From: Erythroxylum novogranatense
Lineage: Eukaryota; Streptophyta; Magnoliopsida; Malpighiales; Erythroxylaceae
Direction of reading: 5' to 3'
Assembly (NCBI GenBank): GCA_029891385.1
Contig: CM057233.1
Location: 55,816,063 to 55,880,062 of the forward strand
Length of the DNA stretch: 64,000 nucleotides
Each line of letters begins with the position of its first letter. Within the stretch, counting starts at the first letter, position 1. A program made the position numbers and the translations under genes. This document shows, one piece after another, positions 34,005-46,756 of the stretch. A model generated the notes under the pieces. It did not search any database, was not told the DNA's origin, and saw only the letters and a list, made by a program, of their open reading frames with translations.

Positions 34005-35357
34005 TATTTACACTTAGCAATTAATGATACAAAAATGCTTAAAATACTCACTTTAATTTATATTTGATTTTAGGTCAAATTTAGAAGTAAATAAATTAAA
34101 GTGAGTCGGAAGCATTGCATTTAGGCCATTTTTTGAAGATTTATTTTTGTTTGTCTTCATGGAGCAAATAAAAGAAAATAAAAGTCAATGAGAAGATAAA
34201 AAAAGTAAAGAACAAAGAAGAATTAAAGTGGCTAAGTTTGGAAGCCGAACGCAACAAAAACGACATGAAGAGAAGCATAAAAGAGCAAGAGGCATGTGTT
34301 AAACGCATACAGCATGCGTTGGTGTTAAATGCTAGCGTTCCAATACACAAACAAGCAGTAAAACGCAGCGCACAAGGGAAGGGGAGCAACAAATTAAATG
34401 AGGAGAAAACAAAGAGTGCAGCAGCAGGCGCAAGGGACACGCAACAGAAACGACGACGCTACAGCAGGGACGTAGGCATTGATTCAAAACATAGTGGAGA
34501 AGGCAGCGTCCCAGTGACATGCGAGAGTATAGAGGAATAAGTCAAGGTTTAATTGATGTGTGACCTTTATTAGTCACATCATCAACAGTAAACAGAAGAA
34601 TAAGAAGCTAGAGGCAAGTAATGTAGAGAGGGCGGCACTGGAGGAATAAAACACAGGAGGCGTGAAGGCAGCAGCTGTGTCTGCAGTGGAGGCTCGGCTG
34701 GCTGCGGCTTGCTAGCTCAGGCATGGAGAGGCCTGCACAGACGAGGAGACAAGCAGCACAGTGAAGAAGGATTTAAGATGGGACGAAATTAATTTGTCCC
34801 ATCAGCTACAAGAAATAGTGATAAATACATGGTTTTTTTAGCTAGGGGTTAAAATGGGAGTTGAAGCATTCTTTTGAAAAAGATCCATGAAGAGTTAGGT
34901 GTTCTGACACCGATTCAGAGGTGACATCGATACCGACGATCCGGGTTATGTATTTTTTATTATTTTATTGTTTTTTCTCTTATTAAAAATTGATTGTGTT
35001 ATCCTATTTTAATTGATTTGGGTATTATGTATGAATAATTAGATTTTCGTTATTATTCGATTATTTGTGTATGAACCCATTGGGTATTGTGAATTGACGA
35101 TTTTAATGCTTTCATTAAATTGTTAATTTCAAACCCATTGCTAGAATTTTGATATAATCCGTAATTGTTATGTTAAAATTCATATGCAGCGACTAATGAT
35201 TCGTAATCATTAGGGATAACATGACCTAGGTTAAATAACGCATCATATGTGAATGTTACCTTGATTAATCAGTTTTTGCTAATTCGTAATGCTACTACCT
35301 AATTAAATCTAGAGATCATATCCTACGTTATTCGGTGGTTATGTTTAATTAATGATC
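34005..35357. other. Unresolved block between element D and the element E LTR end
   Basis: No TE domain is recognised. A small inverted repeat at about 34032-34125 pairs ACTCACTTTAATTTAT with ATAAATTAAAGTGAGT. A 100-codon open frame on plus (34238-34540, Lys/Gln/Ala-rich) has an opposing frame of similar length and no motif. GTGATAAATACATGG near 34830 is TATA-like. From about 35358 the sequence becomes similar to the end of the E LTR at 39940, so this block probably entered that LTR. Confidence 0.4.
34032..34125. repeat. Short inverted repeat (possible MITE or foldback)
   Basis: Arms around ACTCACTTTAATTTAT and ATAAATTAAAGTGAGT, with outer AATGCTT/AAGCATT pairing. Size near 90 bp. No target duplication was confirmed. 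Confidence 0.45.
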
Positions 35358-35600
35358 GTATCTTTATAAATAATACCTTATACTACTAACTCCTTAACTA
35401 ATGATCATGGACAAATTGAAGGAATTTGATAATACTTCCTTCTAAAAAAATGTTCCTCATTTGGATAACTAGAGAAAAAGTTATGTCTAAAACACCGAAT
35501 CAAACTCAGTGAACATGTCTGAACTATATTTTCCATCTTTTAACTTCCAACATTTCATATATAATAGTTCTAACTTCCAAAAAAATATTGGGGTCCAACA
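35358..35600 (-). repeat. Element E 3' LTR fragment, boundary with the core
   Basis: It ends GGGTCCAACA at 35600, followed by the complement of a PPT. About 70 bp (35358-35430) match 39940-40012 in the right LTR. Earlier parts of this LTR are displaced by the block at 34005-35357 and by D. Confidence 0.65.
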
Positions 35601-36702
35601 ATTCTCCCCCCTTTAAGAATTTCGTCATCGAAATTCTTACCTGTGTAATCAAACAAATGGAGGTCATGTTGTCTTATGTTTTCCTCAGTCTCCCAAATAA
35701 CTTATTCACTCGTATAATTTCTTCCAAATGACTATAGTTAATAGACTCACTCATTCTTTCAATCACTCATTTAGTCATTCACTTTCTTTACTAACTCCTC
35801 AATATATATGCGTCTCAGATTACTCATAATTTTCCACTTCTTGCATCAATAACACAAAAATCAAATTATATCAATATTTCTTAGCATACTTGACATCTTG
35901 CACTCAATTTAAATACACTTTGGGAAGGTGATACTCTCATAAACATTTAATCCTTCTCTTCATGGTTCTTATCTCTATAGTATCAATACACTTAATTCTC
36001 ATGTTTATCTCACTGTATTCCATACCTTTGGCGTTAATCCACCAAATTCATTCATTTATTTTTCTATTGTCATCATTTTTTTCCTTCCATATACATATCC
36101 TCAATCAATTCAGAACTATTGATGCATAATCATCATAAAATTCTGATCTCAATTCCATTAACACATTCTTATGGTGGATCGTAACTCTTGTCACAATAAT
36201 CAAACAACCACTTTGGTTCCAATTTCATCTTCTTAAGATCATAACATATTCTGTTTTCATTACATTCTACTTGTTCACTTTAATCTCATCATTTCTACTT
36301 GTCTCCTTATTTTCCTCCAACAATCCACGATAATATATTCACATCCATATCATATTCAAGGGTACACCTTCACAATACAATATTGATGTCATATTCAACA
36401 ATGCATCCCCTGGTACAAATATGTTGAATCATCTTCAGTCATATTTATCCATGTACTATTTCCTTTTTCTAATTATCCACAACTTTCATTTTCTTATGTC
36501 ATAGAAAAGCATCATTTCTTTTCTCACTAATTCCATCATGTCAAACTCTTAACAATTACACATGCGTGTAACTCATACACATGCATCTTAGACTAAGGAT
36601 CAGTTGCTGTTGCATGCTAAGATATGTCAAAATGCATGTAACTTGATACATATTTCCACAATGCCCATGTAAAATCCTAATTCTGGGCTCTAATATCACA
36701 CA
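35601..36702 (-). mobile_element. Element E core, non-coding, 1.1 kb
   Basis: It is bounded by a PPT complement (ATTCTCCCCCCTTTA, 35601) and a degenerate PBS complement (GCTCTAATATCA, 36687-36698). Next to the PPT is the perfect palindrome AAGAATTTCG/CGAAATTCTT (35615-35638). The shared leader motif is at 36582-36615. No coding domain is present. It is like C and G but three times shorter, which suggests an internal deletion. Confidence 0.72.
36582..36615 (-). promoter_or_regulatory. Shared LARD leader motif, element E
   Basis: On the minus strand it reads CAACAGCAACTGATCCTTAG, then TCTAAGATGCA. It is followed, as in G, by a TGTGTATGAGTTACACGCATG-like tail with matching order. It starts 88 nt inside the LTR edge. 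Confidence 0.7.
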
Positions 36703-39700
36703 TGTTGGGCCCCATTTTCGGAGCCCAACTCTTTCTCTGAAAATCATAAGACTTGAGCGTGTGTATTACCTTGTAGGGTTTTTTCAAAAAACCCTTATTA
36801 GTCATCATCCCACATGGGTGGCATGCCCACACAAGTCAATCATCAAAAATGAACTCATTTCTTCTATTTTTGAATAGATTTTAGGAAACCTCAAATCGGA
36901 ATTTCAATTTGAATTCTTCAGAACATTTTTTCCCCATTGTCTTAAGTTTCTAATGAAACCAAAATCATTCAATTTAGAGCAAAAATCTAAAAGTTATAAA
37001 TAGATTTGCAAGCGAAGATAACTGTCAATACAACTATTGATGTAATTATTCCAACTATATTTAGATTTAGTATCATACATATAATGATCATAGTAGGAGT
37101 CCTAACTTCCAAACCCATTATTCAGATAACTAGAATTCCAACAACTATACCAAACATTTTCGGACTATTCTTAGACTAAAACAGTACACTATACTTAATT
37201 TCCATTGTGAAATTTATAGTCTTAAAGACTAAATTAAAATTTGAATCCTTAACACACTTTGTAGCTCTATGTCTCTAGTTTATTTAAAAATAAGAATCAT
37301 CTCAATTGGAGCTCTATAGATCAAGATATCATCAAAATACTGAAACATGTTCAGTAAAATGTCCAGTTCAGGCTCTTCCAATTGATACCTTCACTTTAAT
37401 TCAGTTAATCTTTTTCAAATCAATGCCAAAAGCTATAATTTTTTGTGGAAGGATGGAGGAAAGTGTTATGAATCCAAAGTTTCAAAAATCAGGTGTCATT
37501 CGGAGGTCGAACGACAAAGTTATGGCCAAAAGAGTAAAACAAGTCCAGGTTAAGGGGAAAAGGCTGTGGGGCGCGTGCGCGTCATGATCACGACGATGCG
37601 CGATCGCAACTTTCACGCATCACTGCAGAGTCGTGATCACGACTTTCTCCTCTAGCTTTTCTTCTTGAAACTAGTTTTATAAAAAAGGGGATAACTTTCA
37701 CTATAAATATTGGATTAAGGTCATTCAAAGACTGTTTTAAAGAAGACTTCTAGATCTACAACTTTTGTGAACAACATAAACACAATTTCTACCTTTATAA
37801 GGCTCTAAATTTCAAAACAATATAGCTATCCTAAGAGCCCATCCTATTCAACATCACAAATTTCTAAAAATCATATCTCTCAATTCCAATATCCAAAAAT
37901 TTCATACTATATATCATTGGAAAGCTAGAAAATAATCTACAACTTCTAAGAAGACAACGTCAATTAATTCAACCTAGATCAATCCAGATTTTTTTTCTGA
38001 AGTCAGAAACCCAATTTGACCCTTATGAAAAACTTGAAATTTTCAATGTACAAACTTGGAATGTTATGGACATGAACATTCAACTACCAATATTATTTCA
38101 TTAAACTAGTTAATGTCTACTCATTGTACCCATCACATTCAACTACATCTCATCATTCATAGTGTCTATTTTTCTTATCTATAACATCTCACTTATAAGC
38201 CACAACAATTCGTGTTCAAAGTTCATCAACTCAATTAGATGACTTTTAGATGACTTTTCCAATTTCATCTAATTTCAACTCAACAACAACCATACATAAT
38301 TAATGTTTCATTAACAATAAAAATAGGAGTTTAAAAAGCTTTAATGGAATTCCAAGCCACATAACATCATCAATATCAAAATACAAAATTCAAAAGATAC
38401 CAAACCCAATAATTCTCGAAATCCATCTAAAGTCTTACTTTTACAAAATCTAACATAATATACAGAAACATTGCAAAAGTAGAATGATGCCTCAAATCTT
38501 GGTTACTCGACCTCCTTCTCTTCACCTAAAGATGAGACGGAAAGGGGGTGAGCTTAAAAGCTCGTAGGTAACAAATTTATAACGAACAACAAGCAAAACC
38601 ATTTAAAATGTTCACTGTCATAGAAAATTCTTATTAAATCATAAAACACATGGTTCTTAAATTTTCAACCAAAATTTCACAATAAAACAAATCATGTATG
38701 CATCAATCTTGTCAACATATCATGAGCACATAAGCACATCAAAATGGTTTGGGAGGTCCATAAACAGAACAAGCTAGCACATTTCCCAAAAAGGGTCCTG
38801 TGTAGTTGTGAACAGAACGAACTAACATAATCCCACATAGTGGTTTTGTGTAGTCGTAAATATGAGAGAGTTCATGAAGGAGCTCCATGCTAATAGCGAG
38901 CAGACGGGAGAAACCTTTAATCGAAGTGCACTTGACATACATAATGGATCAAACAAAACTCACATAACATGTAATTCATGATTTGAAAACAGATTGCCCA
39001 AATGGCAATATTTTGGAAACTTGTTTTTCATGAACATGCAGTTTTTATAAAAAAAAAACCCTTTTCATTTAGCAATTCCAATTCATCAACAAAATTCACA
39101 TACAAAGTATATAGTAAATTCTCCAATCATTTAAAGGAAATAATGCAATATTTACTTGAAATCCTTTTATTTCTCTGATTTAGAAAAAGAAACATTAATG
39201 GCTCATTACTCAAATTATAAGCATGAAACCCACCTTGAATTTCCTTACTTAAAACTTTGCTAAAAAAAGCCTCAACTCTTGCCCCTCTTGCCTCTTTTGA
39301 TTCCCTTTTATTAAAGAAAAAATTTCCATTCAATAGGGATTCAAATTGGAGAACCCACAAGATATTTTCACTAAAATTGATCATAGAATTCTTAAACTCA
39401 TACATTTCTTAAGCTATATGAACCAAAACCCTTTCAAAAATCCAAAATATTAATATCAAACTTACCATGAATCTTCACCAAATGAAGAGTTTGTTGGCTC
39501 TAACGGAAGCTCTCATCATCTTCTATCTTTTTTCCTTCTTGAATAACTTCAAATTCACTCTTTATGACCAAGAAAAATCAAAACCTAGATTTTTCTTCTT
39601 TCTTTCCTCTCTTCTCCACCAAACTCTCTTCTTTCTCTCTTCTCTTCGTTTCTTTTCTCCCAATTTCGTTCTTGCTTCTTCCTTAAAAAGCAAGCCATCA

Positions 39701-40012
39701 CTTCTTATTTCAATTTTGCCATTAATGATTGTGCAATGACCAATTTGCCTTTCCTTTGATGCCTTATAACCTTAATGCTTAAGTGTTCTTCCCAAAATAC
39801 CCTCATACATATATACTCTTACAAGACTACTTTATTTCAATTGAACCATATGATAAAATCCTACAATCATTTACATAATAATAACTTAAAAAATAATCCA
39901 TCAAAACCTCATAATTAACTAGTCTTTCCATATTTTCCCTTATTTTTTCTTTATAACTAATACCTTATACTTCTAACTCCTTAACTAATGATCATGGAAA
40001 AATTGAAGTAAC
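36703..40012 (-). repeat. Element E 5' LTR, truncated at its right end
   Basis: It starts TGTTGGGCCCC after the PBS complement. It carries the recurring module (TCTACAACTTTTGTGAA near 37757, CATTGGAAAG near 37914), a GAGCT-type hairpin with CTCACCCCC near 38545 (minus strand), and a CT-rich stretch near 39590-39660. It stops within sequence matching 35415-35430, about 170 bp short of the terminus seen at 35600. F gag sequence begins there, so the end was lost together with part of F. Confidence 0.68.
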
Positions 40013-41060
40013 TTAAAGCACTCTCCTTTGTAAAGTTTTCCACAATGCTCATATTGAGGGTTTGTGTATCTGCTCCTCCCCGTCCTTCCCATGCCTCCCA
40101 CACTTGAGGCTTGCCCTGTGACTACCCTTGCCTACCTGTTCTTGGTAGGGCCACTGCTTCCCACTTCACTCTGAGTATGGCAACTCCTTGTACTCCTCTT
40201 AGGCATTAAAGAACTCATTCCCTTCTTAGAAGACTGCTCCTTGTTTTTCCTCTTCCTTCTCACTTCATTCTTTATATTTTCAAATTTTTCAGCCTAGAGT
40301 GCAGCATCCACCAATTGCTAGTAATCACAGAAGTTATGGACTAGGAATTTCTCCTTGATCGCCAAATGAAGTCCTCTCTCAAACTTGCGGCACTTATCCT
40401 CCTTATTAGCAACAATGTTGGCCACATACCATGACAGCTGGGTAAACTTTAGCTCATATTCACTCACACTCATGTCCCTCTGTATGAGATTTAGGAACTC
40501 TCTAGCCTTCTCTTGGATATAGACCCTCGAGAAGTATTTCCTTCTAAAAGCTTCCAAAAAGTCTCTCCATGACAACACCGGAGGCATATCCTGACCGTGG
40601 AGCACTGATTCCCACTAATGAAGAGTGTCCCCCTGTAGCAAGCTCACCACATAATCTAACTTTTCCTCATCTAAGCACTTCATCTGAATTAGAACCCTCT
40701 CGGTCCTCTTCAACCAAGCTTTAACCCCTTTTGGATTTGTAGTTCCATTAAAATCTACCACCCTATACTTGCGGAGCTGATCATATTGCCCACTTCTCTC
40801 CACTGGAGCTTGCATTAGAACTTGTGACCCTTAGCCCATGGTATATGTGAAAGCCTGAGCAAAGGCTTGAAAGAAACATGGATCCATGGGATTTCCTTAA
40901 GACATAGGAGGAGGCGGTGGAGGCACCTCATGTTGTACACTAGGTGCCTCGGGATTCGGAGAGAATGTGTGCCCACATCCTATGGGACATAGGATTCATC
41001 CGTGCTCCCTTGGTGATAGTGAGATCGAGTCATAGCTTCTTGAGTTCTCTTTCGAGGCGG
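40013..41060 (-). pseudogene. gag: Element F gag, degenerate
   Basis: Two open pieces (40615-40815 and 40318-40605) read YDQLRKYRVVDFNGTTNP, WLKRTERVL, then WRDFLEAFRRKYFSRVY and VSEYELKFTQLS. They are separated by a stop after the LH of the ALHWWE-like motif. A further frame leads to the first half of the zinc region (EHCGKLYKGECFKL, about 40020-40060), where the match ends abruptly at the E LTR. The gag resembles that of D, so D and F are related families. Multiple stops rule out function. Confidence 0.85.
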
Positions 41061-41212
41061 CGTAACCACTCCTTCAATTTAAAACATTTAAAAAAATATT
41101 TAGTTTATGCAAAATAATTTAAAACAATGCAATTTGTTCATTTAAAATAATGCAAGTTTATTTCATGTCTTAGACTACCCACTTCATGCCTAAGAAATTC
41201 CTAAACCTAGTG

Positions 41213-41224
41213 GCTCTGATACCA
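41213..41224 (-). other. Element F primer-binding site
   Basis: GCTCTGATACCA on the plus strand, four bases from the LTR start at 41229. Confidence 0.9.
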
Positions 41225-41228
41225 TAAA

Positions 41229-42131
41229 TGTTGGGCACCCCGCCCTTGTGAGTCACGAGCTCGACATCTTATGTGACATCTGAACGCGTGTCCTATAAGG
41301 GTGGCATGCCCACACCAAGACAAACATCAAAATAACTCACTTTTCCTATTTTCGAATAGATTTTGAGAAACCTTAGACTGAAATTTTAATTTAACTTATT
41401 CAAAACATCTGTGGTTCTATGTCTCTAGTTTATTTAGAGACATGAATAATCTCATTTGGAGATCCCATAGCAAAGTTATGGCTGAATGAATCAAATAGGG
41501 ATGTGACCTCAGTCACATTTCACCTGTCTTGGGGAAATTAGCATAACTATCACTTAGGATATCAGATTAAGATCATCTTAGGTCATTTTGAAAAATGACT
41601 TTGAGATCTACAACTTTCATAAAGACCTCGAAGACAAACTCTATTGTTTAAAGGGTCAAAAATGGAGCGGACGAAAAGATCAAATGAAACCAAACGAAAA
41701 CACAGACATAGTAAAAAAGTAGTTGAATTAGGAAAATTACCATAACTTTCCTTACAGATATTGGATTAAGGTGTTCTTTAGATGGTTTGAAAGAGAACTT
41801 CAAGATCTACCACTTTCATGAAGACTTAAAGGTAGATTCTAACGCCTAGAGGGTCAAATTTGGACTAGAAGACATCATAATCAATATAAGACAAAGCAAA
41901 AGGTCAACTTAAGAGGAATCAAAAAGTCAACCTAAGATGAATAAAAAAGTCAACTTAAAACGAAGTAACTATTAAGATGAAGCATAGTCAACTTAAGATG
42001 AAGCAAAGTCAACTTAAGATGAAGTGACTCTTAAGACGAAGCAGAGTCAACTTAAGATGAAGCGAAGCCATCTTAAGACGAAGTGACTTTTAAGACGAAG
42101 CAGAGTGAACTTAAGACGAAGTGACTCTTAA
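41229..42131 (-). repeat. Element F 5' LTR, left segment
   Basis: It begins TGTTGGGCACCCCG after the PBS complement and runs to the insertion point of G. It contains the recurring module TCTACAACTTTCATAAAGA (41599) and TCTACCACTTTCATGAAGA (41807), spacing about 208 nt, and ends in a tandem array. It continues at 60632. Confidence 0.82.
41905..42131 (-). repeat. Tandem array of about 20-22 bp units around CTTAAGA
   Basis: Units of the type GTCAACTTAAGATGAAGCAA recur about ten times with drift in unit length. The array resumes at 60632 with CTTAAGACAAAGCAAAGTCA, so G entered it. There are no unique spacers, so it is not CRISPR-like. Confidence 0.85.
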
Positions 42132-42687
42132 TGTAACATCTCATCACTGATGGGAAGGGTAAAATAGTAATTTGAGACGGGTTATGAGTGAGTACACTAG
42201 TCTCGGTATGTTCATGCGTAATATGGCCTCCATATATGCATAAATAGTAATTTTTGTAAATGTACATGATTGTACATGCATTCCTGACTTTTCCCGGCAT
42301 ATGTATTTATTGTGGAAAAATATGAATTGGTGCTTGCACATGGAATTGAAGTGGATTTTTGTGTGTTTTACATTTTTGAGGAAATTTAGGAATTTTTTTG
42401 GAAATGAAGGAATTTTTTTGGAAATTATTCCAGATACTTTTTCAGACTGAAAAAATTTCCAAGTGACGGACTGATTGGCTTTCCAGTACTGAAAATGACT
42501 ATCCAATGGCACTGAGAAATTAGATACATGATTTTAGAATTTATTACTTTGAGCCATTGGAATTTTGGAGAGAAATTGGACTAGAAATTGTATTATTATT
42601 GGAAAGAAACTTGTAGAGTGCTTAAAAAGGGACAAGTGGCAAGTGACACTTATCACTTCCCTACTTGTGTATTAAACTTAGTTTGTT

Positions 42688-42696
42688 TATATAAAT
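42688..42696 (+). promoter_or_regulatory. Putative TATA box, element G 5' LTR
   Basis: TATATAAAT, 556 bp into the LTR, followed by a CT-rich tract near 42760-42850. The same word is in the 3' LTR at 53943. Confidence 0.55.
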
Positions 42697-43579
42697 ATCT
42701 TATGTTTGGCAAGCCTTACACGAAATTTTGAGTGTTGAAAGTGGGAAAGGTGACTTAGCTTTCTTCTCCTCCGTCCGTAGCTCTCCTTCCCTTTGTTTCT
42801 TTTGATATTTTACCCCTCTTTTCTACCTTCTTCTTCCTTGCTTGCACTCCTTTTGTACATGAAAAAAAATCAAACATAAAACCTAAGCCTTCAAGTTGAT
42901 GATGTCGTGGGTGTATGGTGGAGGAAGTTAGTGAGTTGGTGATCTTTTGAAGACTTGGAAAGTTGAAGCTTGCTTAGGTATGATTGTTTTTTTGGCTTGC
43001 TTTGATGTTAAATGCATTAATTGTGTTGTTTATGCACCAAATTGAATGAGAATTTTGTAGGTATATGTGGGTATGTGGTATGTACCTTGGTTAATTAATT
43101 GAGGGTTGATTGATGATTGATGAGGTAAAATATAATGAATGTAAGTAGAGATATTTAATATGTGCTTAAAGATTAGTGTAGAACATGATGGATGATGGGG
43201 TGTGTGTGTACTGAAATTTGTGGACTTATGTCCAAGGATAGGATGTGAGTGAGTAATAGATGATATGTGGAGTGAATTGAATGAAAAGTGGTACAGAAGT
43301 GGTGTTGGAATGATAGGATTTGGTTTAGGTGTTAAAAGCTGGAAAATTGAAGTTGTACATGTTTCATTTGTTTTTGCCATAACTTTTCATACAATCAAGA
43401 AATTGAGATAAGGTTTGGCTTAAATTAAACTTAAGAAGTATGGATAGATTTCATATGAAGGACGTTTTGTCCAATTCTGACTTTAAAGATTTTAAATTTT
43501 GCTTGGAAAGTGAATTGTTAGGTGTTGTATGAACAGTAATCCGAACCTTGTAACTTGAAACTTTGATGATTTTTTTTAG

Positions 43580-45060
43580 GTTGATTTGGATTGAATTTGC
43601 TAATTTGGTCTTCATAAAATTTGAAGATTTACTTGTTAACTTTCTAACGCCACTAAGTATGAATTTGTTTGAGTTATAGGTTAAAATTTATGGTTTTTTA
43701 ATGTTCAGGTGGTAATTCAGCCTAAAATGTGTTTTGTGTGCAAGTGGCTCTAAGTGTATTGGTTTTGTGCTTTCTGTGTTCTGGTGTTAATTTTGGATTG
43801 TTAAGGGTGAAATTGGCTCAAGTGACCTTCTGTAAAGTTGTAGAGGATTGTTGTAGCTTTCTAATGAGATATTATATGTGAATTTTGGATGTAAGTATTG
43901 TAAGATATAAATTTGTAAATTTTTGTTATGGTTTAGGTTAAATGCTGATTTCATAAACCATAACAGGACAGCCACATTAATGGGAGGATTTGACCTAATT
44001 AAAGATGGAATTTGGTTTTAAGTCCTTCTTGAGAATTGTAGTATATTGTCTGAGCTTTTTATTTCTATATGGTATGAAATTTTTGTCAAAGGGTATGAAA
44101 ATTTATGATTTTTGGAAAAGTGTTGCACTGTTATGGTAAATGTGTGACTAGGCAGTATCTTTGAGTGCATTTTTGACACCCTTAGAGGTGTTATTAAAGT
44201 TTAAGCTCTTCATGAAACTTGAATATGGTCTTGTTATCTTTCTATCGCCACTAAGTATGAAATTTTTCGATATCTAGGTTGAGAGTACTGATCTGTTGAC
44301 TTTTGGGTGTTATTATGCTTAGTGCTGGAAAATGTGTTAAGTATAAGGTTTGTGGTGATTATGCATTGAAGCTAAATTCTGGACTGTTGTGATGTTAATT
44401 AGCTCAAATGTTCTTCTGTAAAGTTGTATAAGAATGTTTTAGCTTTAAAATGGTACATAATATGCTATTTTAGATGTACGAATTGTGAGTTATGGATTTT
44501 ACAAGAATGAATCTGATTTAGGTCATCTTTTAGTTAACAGGCTTTAACAGGGCAGCCACCGTCACGAAAGAAATTGACCTAGTTAGAAATGTACTTGGTT
44601 TCCAAGTCCTGCATGAGAGTTGTAGTATGTTGTCTGATCTTTTTATTGATATAAAGTATGCATTTTTTGGACATTTGGGTAAGGAGTTATGATTTTTGAA
44701 AGATTTTGTGATTGTTTAGGGGTGGTCATTTATGGGCAGAACCTTTGATTGAGAATTTGAGTTGTTTAAAGATTGAATTTGCTTCCAAATTGTTCATGAA
44801 ATTTTTATAGAATGTTTGGAACTTTCTTTTGGCTTAAAACTTGGAATTTTTGGTAAAGCGAATGAGAAGTTATGCTCTCTGGAAAAATGTTGTTCTGTTT
44901 TGGGACCTTATGACTAGGTAGTAACTTTGATTGAATTCTTGACACCCTTAGGGGTGAAATTGGTTCAAGTGTCCTTGAAGGAAATTGTAGGGTTTCTTAT
45001 TACCTTTCCAATGAGATCTTGTTTGTAATTTTTGGATAAGTTTGTAAAGAGTTATGCATG
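43580..45060 (+). repeat. Periodic module array in element G 5' LTR
   Basis: A degenerate unit with CTTCATGAAA/GTTGTAG, then CTTTCTAATGAGATAT-like sequence, recurs about eight times (near 43640, 43855, 44054, 44237, 44431, 44637, 44822 and 45003). Spacing is about 180-215 nt. It is the complement, and therefore the same element-relative strand, of the D array at 30640-31680. The 3' LTR has the same array at about 54880-56340. Confidence 0.7.
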
Positions 45061-45931
45061 TTAGAAATTCAGATGATGTAAGAGAGGGAAACAAGTGCAG
45101 ACTCTCTTATCTTTTGTTTTGTCCTAAAGCTTCTTTTGCTTATATCCTCGTCATCCAACCTCCGATTGACCTGATTCTCGAGGCATCGGATTCATAAGAC
45201 AATTATCTACCACTCCTTATGGAATTGTGGACTTGTGGGATTTAATTAAAATTTAGGGATTGAATCCAAGTGAGAGAATTGATTAAATTTTGGCAAATTG
45301 ATTAAATTTTGGCAATATCTAGACCTATAGAGGTCCAAATTGAGTAATTCTAGTGTCTATGGGTTCCTAAGACATAGGAAAATATTTTGTGATGTGAATT
45401 ATAGAATGGTACTGGGAATGTCACAAACATGCATTGTACATAATTTAAATTGCTACATGTGTATTATTCAATATTTCTGATTGCCAATTTGGTAATGTTT
45501 AAATATTTGGACTATTTTAGGGACGCATTTAGAACGTCAACCCACAAACGTTGTCGAGACTTCTAGGCTTTAAGTTCGGAAACAAAAGTGAGTAACCTAG
45601 ATGGTTTCTCAATTATTATTTGTTTATTATTTTGCACTTATAACTCTGTGGAGAATAATGGTAGGCTTGTACGTTTGTTTATGACTGGATTTCGGAAAGA
45701 AGGTGTCCGATGTATTTGGAGATTATGACATAAAAGTGTTGTTGTCTGATAATTTAGGAACTTTGTGTTTTAAATGTGAGTGTGATTTTAATGTGAAAAA
45801 TTATGAACTAATTGGTTGAATGTGATAATTGGGAATGATTGTGATGTTGATATGGTTTCATTTTGACCTATGCATTCCATGCATACAAGGCATGATCAAA
45901 TAATAATAGTTGTGACCGGAGTAGCCACCGA

Positions 45932-46041
45932 GAGCTACAAGCTCAACATTTTATTTTTGGGCCTCGAGCCCCACAGTGATTCAGAGCCTCGTGCTCAACG
46001 ATTAATGCGCCCATATTGGGACAGTTCAGAGCCTCAGGCTC
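45932..46041 (+). repeat. Array of 13-nt hairpins in element G 5' LTR
   Basis: GAGCTACAAGCTC (45932), GGGCCTCGAGCCC (45959), GAGCCTCGTGCTC (45984) and GAGCCTCAGGCTC (46029) lie 27, 25 and 45 nt apart. The 3' LTR has matching units near 57200-57310, some diverged. Confidence 0.72.
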
Positions 46042-46365
46042 AACGATTAATGCACCTATATTGGGATAGTACAGACGCTCGATCACAACACCGCAATAAA
46101 TAAATAAAAATTGTCACATAAGTGTGTCATGTGCATTTGATTTAATCATGTGGATTGAGTGAAAGGCAAAATGCCTTATGCTTCTGTAGTACCAATCATG
46201 TGGTACAATTGTATTATGCTTGAGTGTTGTATGAAATCAATTGTTTATGAATGTCTAATTGAATGAAATGCATCAATTGTCTGTACTCAATTGAAATTGT
46301 GAAATGTGATCAGGCATGCAACAATGAAAATATATGTTATGTGAATTGATGAGTTGCATGAATTG

Positions 46366-46416
46366 AGTGAACCATCGATGATGGTTACCTCATTGAATTC
46401 GCAAAACTCACCCAAA
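46366..46416 (+). promoter_or_regulatory. Conserved double hairpin, element G 5' LTR
   Basis: GTGAACCATCGATGATGGTT, then a weaker GAATTCGCAAAACTC stem and CACCCAAAA. The 3' LTR copy is at 57629-57680. Confidence 0.75.
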
Positions 46417-46756
46417 ACTTGCAATTATTTTTCAAGACCCAGAAGAATACCCTGTTAGGCAATGGGCGTATAGCAACCATATATGAGCGAGATAAGAGGT
46501 CAGGATCAGTTTGCATCTGCTGTAGTGTCTGAGAATAATTGTGTTTTTTGGAATTTTGTACAAAAGGGCCCCCGAGGCCATTGAATTGTTTTTGTAAATT
46601 GTTTTCCACATAATATATAATGTGTGTGTATATGCCAAAAAAATGTATACGGAGTTTTGACTGAGTGATGTAGCACACCACACTCGCAGGGCACGAGCTC
46701 GGATATCACTCTCGATGTCGGGTTCGGGTCATGTGGGAGTGGGTGTTACATTTAGG

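Larger units (their letters stand above)
42132..46750 (+). repeat. Element G 5' LTR
   Basis: 4619 bp, ending GGGTGTTACA before the PBS. It has a TATA-like box (42688), a module array (about 43580-45060), a CTCCGATTGACCTGATTCTC motif (45160), a hairpin array (45932-46041) and the double hairpin (46366-46416). Confidence 0.92.

Noticed and set aside
34238..34540. 100-codon open frame with basic, Lys/Gln/Ala-rich product
   Set aside because: No motif is recognised, an equally long frame lies on the opposite strand, and the block is repeat-like; not called as a gene.
41905..42131. CRISPR-like direct repeats
   Set aside because: Units are adjacent without unique spacers, and the setting is a plant LTR.
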